A stretch of 11,613 nucleotides of DNA, taken from positions 1 through 11,613 of the forward strand of contig JBPPNE010000138.1 of the NCBI GenBank assembly GCA_051306415.1. Direction: 5' to 3'. Of this stretch, positions 6,369 to 11,613 are shown piece after piece. A program made the position numbers and the translations under genes. Below the pieces are notes generated by a model. The model ran no database searches and was not told where the DNA came from. It was given only the letters and a program-made list of their open reading frames with translations. Within the stretch, counting starts at the first letter, position 1, and each line of letters starts with the position of its first letter. Source of the DNA: CBDDRG01 sp051306415. Its GTDB lineage: Bacteria > Pseudomonadota > Gammaproteobacteria > Pseudomonadales > Porticoccaceae.

Positions 6369-7335
6369 GTATCTGTCCCGTATCGATCTCAATCTGCTGG
6401 TCGCTCTCCAGGTGCTGCTGGAAGAGCGCAGTGTCACCCGCGCGGCTAACCGGCTTTTCGTCACGCAGCCTGCGATGAGCAAAACCCTGCTGCGACTGCG
6501 GGGTCTATTCGATGATGCCTTGTTCACTCGCAGTGGCCGTGGCCTGGTACCAACGCCAAGAGCACTGGAAATTGCCCATCACCTACCCGGCCTGCTCAAC
6601 GAAGTGACCGACTTGCTCGCCCACCAATCCTTTGATCCGGCTACCTACACTGGCGCCATCAAATTACTCGCCCCGGAGTTTCTCGCCGTGCAGGTGATTC
6701 CTCTGCTCACCCGGTTGATCGAGACACAAGCGCCGGGAATCTGCCTGGCTTTATCCAACACCCAAGATGGCTACATCCACCAGCTGGAGTCGGGAGAAAT
6801 CGACTTTGTGCTGGAAGTTGAAAAGAAACTGCCGCGGGATTTTATCGTCACCCCTTTAGGCGATTTTACACCGGCGGTGTGGATGCGCCGGGGGCACCCG
6901 CTTGCCGAGATCGAACTAACGCTGGAAAACATGCTCGCGTACCCCTTCGTGCAATACTACCTCGTCATCGCCGGCGACGTGTCGCCGCACACTGAGAGCC
7001 GCTTTGACAAAACCCTGGCGCGCATGGGTTACCAGCGCAAGAAAGCCCTGGTGACCAATCAGCTGATGACGGCCCTGGATACCCTCCAATCCACCAACTG
7101 CCTGATGCTCGCGACCATGGACGATCTCAAGCGCGAGGGAGAGTTTTACGACATCGTTCGCAAACCCTACCCGGAAATCTTCAACCCGGACCCACTCATC
7201 CCGGCAGTGCTGGTACAGCACCGACGCACTGGCAACACACCACTACATTCTTGGTTCAAGCAGGAATTACTGAGCATCGTCTCCTCTATACGGCAAGAGC
7301 GCGACCGCTCGCGGGCGCGGCCACGCCGAAAATGA
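6358..7335 (+). CDS. LysR-family transcriptional regulator
   Basis: A 325-residue LysR-type regulator. Residues about 10-69 form the N-terminal winged helix-turn-helix (LNLLVALQVLLEERSVTRAA, then NRLFVTQPAMSKTLLRLRGL and LFTRSGRGLVPTPRA), and residues about 95-305 form the periplasmic-binding-protein-like effector domain. The C-terminus ends in a basic tail (RQERDRSRARPRRK). ATG 6358 gives the usual ten-residue lead into the helix-turn-helix. Its ribosome-binding site is poor (GAG eight bases upstream). The effector and target genes cannot be read from the sequence. Its neighbours (OsmC-family gene, coq7) are not in a shared operon with it, so its target may be its own control region and the candidate divergent sRNA. 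In Pseudomonas, as remembered, speD stands at this place. Confidence 0.92.
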   Translation: MAIEYLSRIDLNLLVALQVLLEERSVTRAANRLFVTQPAMSKTLLRLRGLFDDALFTRSGRGLVPTPRALEIAHHLPGLLNEVTDLLAHQSFDPATYTGAIKLLAPEFLAVQVIPLLTRLIETQAPGICLALSNTQDGYIHQLESGEIDFVLEVEKKLPRDFIVTPLGDFTPAVWMRRGHPLAEIELTLENMLAYPFVQYYLVIAGDVSPHTESRFDKTLARMGYQRKKALVTNQLMTALDTLQSTNCLMLATMDDLKREGEFYDIVRKPYPEIFNPDPLIPAVLVQHRRTGNTPLHSWFKQELLSIVSSIRQERDRSRARPRRK

Positions 7336-7389
7336 TGCACGGCCCGAAAACCGTCCGTTAAAAACGTCTGCAATAATCGACATTCGTCG

Positions 7390-8037
7390 TCAGAGGAAAT
7401 AGCTGGTACTCGTCATCCCCTTGGAGACCAGCGTCATCACGGCCTTGACCGGCATTGGCAGAGGTGTGCCACCCGCAGCGAGCGCAACTTTCGCGTGTTG
7501 GGCTTCATCCCGGAGCATCTGCTCCACCACCCATCGACTCTCGACATCCGCCACCGGCAATTTGTCGAGATGGCCGCGCAGATGTTCGCAGACCTGCTCC
7601 TCCGTCGCCGCCACAAAGCCCAGGCTCAATCGATCGCTGATCAGTCCAGCTCCCGCGCCCAGGCCAAACGAGAGCGCATACCAGAGCGGATTCAAGATAC
7701 TGGTGTGGCCGCCCAACTCGTGGATGCGATCCTCGCACCAGGACAGATGATCGGCTTCCTCGGCCGCGGCCGCCTCCATGTCTTTTCGGGTATTCGGCAG
7801 TTTGGCGGTGAGCGCCTGTCCTTGGTACAGCGCCTGGGCACAAACCTCACCGCTGTGATTGACCCTCATAAGCCCAGCAGCAGCGTGCCGCTCGGCGTCG
7901 CCAAGCTGGATGGCACGCTCCGCCTGGGATGGCGACGGTTTCACCGGCCGGGGCGCGTCACCAACCAAGGTGCGCAGTGCCTTGTTCGCCTCAATGAGGA
8001 CTCGGTCGATCGCGGAAAGCTGTCGTTCGATGGCCAT
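7390..8037 (-). CDS. coq7: 2-nonaprenyl-3-methyl-6-methoxy-1,4-benzoquinol hydroxylase (Coq7)
   Basis: Diiron hydroxylase of ubiquinone biosynthesis that adds the last ring hydroxyl to the demethoxyubiquinol intermediate; it acts at the inner membrane surface. The 215-residue protein shows all six expected ligands: Glu64 in RVNHSGEVCAQAL, Glu94 and His97 in EEADHLSWCE, Glu146 in ATEEQVCEHL, and Glu178/His181 in RDEAQHAK. A glycine-rich hydrophobic stretch (about 121-134) is probably the membrane-contact helix. Two consecutive ATGs occur. The second (8037) is chosen because AGGAGG (8050-8045) is seven bases away and the resulting MAIERQLSAIDR fits relatives; the first (8040) would add one Met. 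E. coli uses the unrelated UbiF here; Pseudomonas has coq7 near vfr. Confidence 0.95.
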   Translation of the reverse strand: MAIERQLSAIDRVLIEANKALRTLVGDAPRPVKPSPSQAERAIQLGDAERHAAAGLMRVNHSGEVCAQALYQGQALTAKLPNTRKDMEAAAAEEADHLSWCEDRIHELGGHTSILNPLWYALSFGLGAGAGLISDRLSLGFVAATEEQVCEHLRGHLDKLPVADVESRWVVEQMLRDEAQHAKVALAAGGTPLPMPVKAVMTLVSKGMTSTSYFL

Positions 8038-8074
8038 CATGCCCCCTCCTTAGCTGAAACTTAGTCAATTTTAA

Positions 8075-8104
8075 CTGGAATGCTGGCACCAGTACGGATT
8101 CCAG
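8075..8104. repeat. Nested inverted repeat in the coq7 leader
   Basis: CTGGAAT (8075-8081) and ATTCCAG (8098-8104) are perfect 7-bp inverted arms. Between them CTGG (8083-8086) and CCAG (8089-8092) form a second dyad around CA. On the - strand the element is immediately followed by TTAAAATTGAC (8072-8062), which could contain a -10 box for coq7. It may be an operator or an RNA hairpin in the coq7 5' untranslated region. It lacks a U-run, so it is not an obvious terminator for the lipoprotein gene. Confidence 0.35.
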
Positions 8105-8194
8105 CGACACTCACAACACCGTCGCATGCCGACGTCGGCGTCGGTTGCTTCTGGGTCGATGGACGCGGATTCCTGACCGACGAGCGGCTCGCAC

Positions 8195-8641
8195 TCAGCG
8201 CGCGGCGTTCACTTGCCGCAGCAGCTGTTCCAAGCGCCCGCGTACAATCGTACCCGGCGCACTGTAGGCAATTCCTCGCTGGGCCAGCCGCGCCGTCTGG
8301 TCGTACTGGGCTTGCGCAAAGTAACTGCTCGCCAACACCAGGTAGGCTTCGGCATCGCGGGGATCGAGGCGCTGAGCCCGCTCCGCGACAGCAATAGCGC
8401 CGTCAAAATTGTTACTTCGATAATGGCCCCACGCCTGCTGGAGCAACCCGGCAACAGCCGCTTGCGCCGGTGCCGGACGCTCCACCGGACGCTTGATGGC
8501 AGGTGGTTCAGGTACGGTTGGCCGCGAAGGTGGTGGTTTGGCTGCCGGCGGCTCCGGCTCTCGCGGATAGGGGGCAAGTGGCGCGCAGGCGGACAGCAAC
8601 AGGGCTCCACTGATCAACAGTAGTCCTAACCCGGTTTTCAT
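8195..8641 (-). CDS. lpoP: TPR lipoprotein, probable PBP1B activator LpoP
   Basis: A 148-residue outer-membrane lipoprotein candidate. Residues 1-19 are a lipoprotein signal peptide ending LLLSAC with Cys19 as the lipidation site and Ala at +2, favouring the outer membrane. A proline-rich linker follows (about 21-59, with PREPEPP and PERPAPA-like runs). A helical domain then contains a TPR-like repeat (about 69-125; AWGHYRSNNFDGAIAVAERA, then LDPRDAEAYLVLASSYF). In Pseudomonas a TPR lipoprotein encoded with the PBP1B gene, LpoP, activates that synthase, and the context here is the same. ATG 8641 is chosen for its clean signal peptide with GGAGAG upstream. ATG 8659, overlapping the mrcB stop as TGATG, would add six residues and couple translation. 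The function is inferred from architecture and context. Confidence 0.75.
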   Translation of the reverse strand: MKTGLGLLLISGALLLSACAPLAPYPREPEPPAAKPPPSRPTVPEPPAIKRPVERPAPAQAAVAGLLQQAWGHYRSNNFDGAIAVAERAQRLDPRDAEAYLVLASSYFAQAQYDQTARLAQRGIAYSAPGTIVRGRLEQLLRQVNAAR

Positions 8642-8658
8642 TGGCGCATGGCTCTCCA

Positions 8659-11025
8659 TCAGTTAAAGATCTCTTTCAACCAATCGAACAGGGGTTGCAC
8701 GGGAATGATGTCGCAGCCACCGAGACCGACGGGCTCGCTGCCGGCCACAAAGGGAACCCGACGGGCACCCACGCAATGTGCCGCGCTGAGCTGACCGGTC
8801 GCCGGATTGATCCAAGTATCGACGATGCTATCGGGTTGCGTGAACGGCAGCGATTGGTTGTCCAGCCCGGCCATGATCCGACCCCAAATTTGTACCGCGC
8901 CGGAGCCCCCGGTCAAGGGCGTTTTCTCATTGTTGTCCTTCCCGACCCAGACGACCGTCAGATAGTTGCCGCTGAAGCCGGAAAACCAGCTATCGCGCTG
9001 ATCGTTTGAAGTGCCCGTTTTACCCGCAACGCTGAGGCTTTCGGGCAAATATTGGGAAACCCCCCTTCCGGTGCCCTCCCGCACGACCACCTGCAGCGCG
9101 TAGCGGAGCAGGTGCATACTTTCAGGAGCGAAGCGCTGCTCACCCGCCAGGGGGTAACGTTTGACCGGCTGATTGTCGGCGGTATACACGGCGCTAATAC
9201 TGCGCAGCGGCGTGTAAAAGCCCTCCGCGGCAATCGTGTGGTAGATCTCCGCCACATCAAATGACGTCATGCCGACGCTGCCCAGCAGCAGCGCCGGCAC
9301 TTCCGGCAGCTCTTGCTGGTAACCGAGACGGCGAATCGTGTCGATCACCGTGGGAAGGCCCAGTGCCATACCGAGACGGACGGTTGCCTGGTTGTAGGAA
9401 AAGCCGAGCGCCTTGTACAGCGGCACCTCGCCGTGACTGAGATGGTCAAAGTTTTCCGGTTCCCAGGTATCGCCATTTCCACCCGGCATCGAAATCGGAT
9501 CGTCACTGATCAGGGTTGCCAGCGTATAGCGGCCGGGTTGCTGGAGGGCAGTCAGATACACCGCCGGCTTCAGCGTCGAGCCCACTGGCCGACGCGCATC
9601 CAGCGCCCGGTTGAATCCCGCGAAACCGGGACGCCGTCCACCCGCGATCGCCAACACTTCACCGGTGCCAACACGCACCACCGTGGATGCCGCCTCCAAT
9701 GCCCCGGCCTTGATGCCGTGGCTCGCCTCCAGCGCGCGCAGGCCTTTGGCGATGCCGTCCTCCAGCTGTCTCTGGGCCTGGGGATCGAAATGGGTGAATA
9801 TCCGCAGCCCACCCGCGTTGAGATCGCTCTCCCGATAATCCTGCCGCAGCTGACGTTTTACCAGCTCCAGATACGCCGGGAACGGGTTTGCGACCGATGT
9901 GGTGCCGGGGGAAATGTCGAGGGGCCGCTGCTTTGCCGAGGCCGCCAATCGACCCTCGACCAACCCCTGAGCCACCATCACATCAATGACCAGGTTGCGC
10001 CGAGTCAATGCCCGCTGCGGATTGCGTACCGGATCGTACCAAGAGGCCCCCTTCGCCATTGCCACCAGCAGCGCCACCTGATGAATGTCGAGTTCATTGA
10101 TGGGCTGGCGGAAATAATGCAGGCTGGCCATGCCAAAACCGTGGATGGCGCGTTTGCCCGCCTGACCAAAGTAAATTTCGTTGACGTAGGCTTCGAGAAT
10201 TTCGACTTTGCTGTAATGCAACTCAAGCAGCATGGCCATGGTCGCTTCGAGCATTTTGCGCATCAGGGAGCGATCCTGGTTCAGATAGAAATTCTTCACC
10301 AGTTGCTGGGTGATGGTGCTGCCGCCTTGGGCAATCTTCCCGGCTTGAACATTGCTGACCAGGGCGCGCAGGATGCTCTTCGGGGAAACACCCGAGTGGC
10401 TGTAAAAATCCCGGTCTTCCACCGCCACCAGTGCATCGGCGAGATAGGGCGGCAACTCTTCCAACCGCACCGGCACCCGATCCTCCGCTTTCTCTGGATA
10501 AATGCCACCGATCATCAGCGGTTCCAACCGCGCCAGCGGCAGCGGCCGGCCGGCGGAATCGCGCAGGCTGGCAATGCCACGGCCAGCAAAACTCGCCGTC
10601 AGCTGCTGCGCGGATTTGTCTTCATCCCAGAACCGGAAAGCACGGCTATACAACTCAACCTGGTTGCCCGCCAGCCGGTACTGGCCCGGACTTTGAACCA
10701 CCTCGCCGCGGCGATAGCCCAGCCGATCCAGCTCCCACACCAAGCCGTCGCGCCCCAGCGGCAAGCCCTCGTACAGCTCCAGCGCACGGCTGAACACGTG
10801 CGCCGGCAAGGCCCACTTGGCCCCCGCGAATTTGTTTCTCACCAGCCGGTCCAGCACCAGGCCCGCGATCACGCTGACCACCAGGAGCGCGGCCACGGCG
10901 ATCCCAGCGATGGTCCAGATGGCGGCTTTAGATGTCTTCTTGTTCCAACGGCGACTTGTTCGTCGCCCCGCCTTGCGCTGTGCCAATCGAGAACTCCGCA
11001 GTGATTGCAGGTGACGCCGCGCCAC
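8659..11025 (-). CDS. mrcB: Penicillin-binding protein 1B, bifunctional peptidoglycan synthase
   Basis: Class A PBP that polymerises lipid II and cross-links the stem peptides in the periplasm. The order is a basic cytoplasmic tail (1-34), one membrane helix (about 35-57), a UB2H-like region (about 75-160), GT51 glycosyltransferase with catalytic Glu203 in EDRDF and GGSTITQQLVKN (234-245), and a transpeptidase with Ser483 in STLKP, SYN (543-545) and KTGT (669-672). The C-terminal tail has Cys751 and Cys771, which could form a disulfide. At 788 residues it is close to the Pseudomonas protein (about 774). The start is uncertain: GTG 11025 is the first possible codon after an in-frame stop but has no Shine-Dalgarno, whereas TTG 10986 has GGAG seven bases upstream and would give 775 residues. 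The lpoP-like gene follows directly. Confidence 0.95.
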   Translation of the reverse strand: MARRHLQSLRSSRLAQRKAGRRTSRRWNKKTSKAAIWTIAGIAVAALLVVSVIAGLVLDRLVRNKFAGAKWALPAHVFSRALELYEGLPLGRDGLVWELDRLGYRRGEVVQSPGQYRLAGNQVELYSRAFRFWDEDKSAQQLTASFAGRGIASLRDSAGRPLPLARLEPLMIGGIYPEKAEDRVPVRLEELPPYLADALVAVEDRDFYSHSGVSPKSILRALVSNVQAGKIAQGGSTITQQLVKNFYLNQDRSLMRKMLEATMAMLLELHYSKVEILEAYVNEIYFGQAGKRAIHGFGMASLHYFRQPINELDIHQVALLVAMAKGASWYDPVRNPQRALTRRNLVIDVMVAQGLVEGRLAASAKQRPLDISPGTTSVANPFPAYLELVKRQLRQDYRESDLNAGGLRIFTHFDPQAQRQLEDGIAKGLRALEASHGIKAGALEAASTVVRVGTGEVLAIAGGRRPGFAGFNRALDARRPVGSTLKPAVYLTALQQPGRYTLATLISDDPISMPGGNGDTWEPENFDHLSHGEVPLYKALGFSYNQATVRLGMALGLPTVIDTIRRLGYQQELPEVPALLLGSVGMTSFDVAEIYHTIAAEGFYTPLRSISAVYTADNQPVKRYPLAGEQRFAPESMHLLRYALQVVVREGTGRGVSQYLPESLSVAGKTGTSNDQRDSWFSGFSGNYLTVVWVGKDNNEKTPLTGGSGAVQIWGRIMAGLDNQSLPFTQPDSIVDTWINPATGQLSAAHCVGARRVPFVAGSEPVGLGGCDIIPVQPLFDWLKEIFN

Positions 11026-11097
11026 AGCAATGCTGCTGCGTCAACGCCAAGGCGTCGGCTTGTCCGCGCTGGCGAAGGCCAAAAAATCGTCCAGTCT

Positions 11098-11126
11098 TTT
11101 ACTACCGACGCAAACCCGGCGATAAT
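11098..11126 (+). promoter_or_regulatory. Sigma-70-type promoter for the kinase gene
   Basis: TTTACT (11098-11103) and GATAAT (11121-11126) match four and five of six consensus positions with an ideal 17-base spacer. Transcription would start near 11133, 28 bases before the kinase ATG. The 135-bp gap is shared with mrcB, transcribed the other way, for which no clear promoter was found. Confidence 0.5.
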
Positions 11127-11160
11127 ACTCGCGTTTAAGGCCTAGGGATAACAACTGAGC

Positions 11161-11613
11161 ATGCGCAAATACCATGTTTACGGCATCGGTGCCGCCCTCG
11201 TGGATACCGAGATTGAGGTCACTGACAACGATCTGTCTACTCTGGGCATCGACAAGGGGTTGATGACCCTGGTGGATGAAGCCCGCCAGCAGAAACTGAT
11301 TGAAAATCTCCATCATCACTTGACGTTGTCGCGCCGCGCCAGCGGCGGATCCGCCGCCAACACCATCATCGCGGTGAGCGCCTTTGGTGGCAAAACCTAT
11401 TATTCCTGCAAGGTCGCCGACGACGATAACGGCCGCTTTTATCTCGACGATCTAGCCGCCGTGGGAGTCACGCATCCCGGCGATCACCAGCTTCCGGTTG
11501 GCACCACCGGAAAATGCCTGGTGCTGATCACCCCGGACGCCGAACGCTCCATGAACACCTTTCTCGGCATCAGCGAGACGCTGTCGATCGATAATCTGGA
11601 TCCTCAGGCCATT
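11161..11613 (+). CDS. PfkB-family sugar/nucleoside kinase (5' part; runs off the window)
   Basis: The first 151 codons of a ribokinase/PfkB-family kinase, with no stop before the window edge. The start MRKYHVYGIGAALVDTEIEV carries the substrate-binding Asp15 region, and GGSAANTI (62-69) is the family's N-terminal glycine-rich signature. FGGKTYYSCKVADDDNGRFY (75-94) and TTGKCLVLITPDAERSMNTF (115-134) are typical of bacterial proteins annotated as PfkB-family or adenosine kinase. The phosphate-donor and catalytic-base motifs lie beyond the edge, so the substrate cannot be decided. The ATG at 11161 lacks a well-spaced Shine-Dalgarno sequence (AGGGA 12 bases upstream), but the N-terminus matches relatives and a good promoter precedes it. 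Confidence 0.9.
   Translation, partial: MRKYHVYGIGAALVDTEIEVTDNDLSTLGIDKGLMTLVDEARQQKLIENLHHHLTLSRRASGGSAANTIIAVSAFGGKTYYSCKVADDDNGRFYLDDLAAVGVTHPGDHQLPVGTTGKCLVLITPDAERSMNTFLGISETLSIDNLDPQAI

Noticed and set aside
8128..8139. 12-bp palindrome GCCGACGTCGGC downstream of the lipoprotein gene as a terminator
   Set aside because: A perfect palindrome with no loop and no U-run on either side; CG-rich palindromes are expected by chance in this composition.
9313..11004. Long + strand open frame of 563 codons opposite mrcB
   Set aside because: It is the antisense shadow of a PBP1B gene with all catalytic motifs. Its product is rich in His, Gln and Arg and resembles no family, as is usual for the opposite strand of a GC-rich gene.

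Overview
The window reads as GC-rich gammaproteobacterial chromosome, most likely from a relative of Pseudomonas such as a marine Cellvibrionales-type organism. The assignment rests on recalled protein similarity and gene order. The cAMP receptor protein is strikingly Vfr-like, and the order trpG-trpD-trpC / crp(vfr) / OsmC-family gene / ... / coq7 is the order I know from Pseudomonas aeruginosa. No phage, insertion sequence, CRISPR array, tRNA or rRNA gene was seen. Nearly all of the sequence is ordinary core metabolism. The less explained parts are short regulatory stretches between genes.

Layout: (1) rpe (43-717), then a 226-bp gap holding a candidate tryptophan leader peptide with two Trp codons inside a perfect 8-bp hairpin (about 809-899). 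(2) A compact trpE-trpG-trpD-trpC cluster on the + strand (944-4862). trpE/trpG overlap by 4 bases, trpD/trpC overlap by 8 bases, and trpG and trpD are 4 bp apart, which suggests a single coupled operon from chorismate to indole-glycerol phosphate. (3) A crp/vfr gene on the - strand (4917-5549, TTG start), convergent with trpC and divergent from an OsmC/YhfA-like gene (5723-6148). (4) A 209-bp AT-shifted control region (6149-6357). It holds a strong intrinsic terminator pointing left, a candidate small RNA with an anti-Shine-Dalgarno-like CCUCCUU stretch, and a 9-bp inverted repeat over a promoter. A LysR-family regulator gene (6358-7335) follows. (5) A leftward block: coq7 (7390-8037), an lpoP-like TPR lipoprotein gene (8195-8641) and mrcB/PBP1B (8659-11025). 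(6) A divergent PfkB-family sugar/nucleoside kinase gene (from 11161) that runs off the right edge.

How the genes work together: the trp genes make indole-glycerol phosphate from chorismate, and the leader peptide would let charged-tRNA(Trp) levels control them. mrcB and the lipoprotein gene downstream of it form the likely pair of a bifunctional peptidoglycan synthase and its outer-membrane activator. Crp/Vfr is a global cAMP-dependent regulator. Compared with the remembered Pseudomonas order, gph is absent between rpe and trpE, trpE is joined to trpGDC, and a LysR gene plus the candidate small RNA occupy the place of speD. No wholly new multi-gene system is evident. The best candidates for something undescribed are the small-RNA/LysR divergent region and the trp leader.
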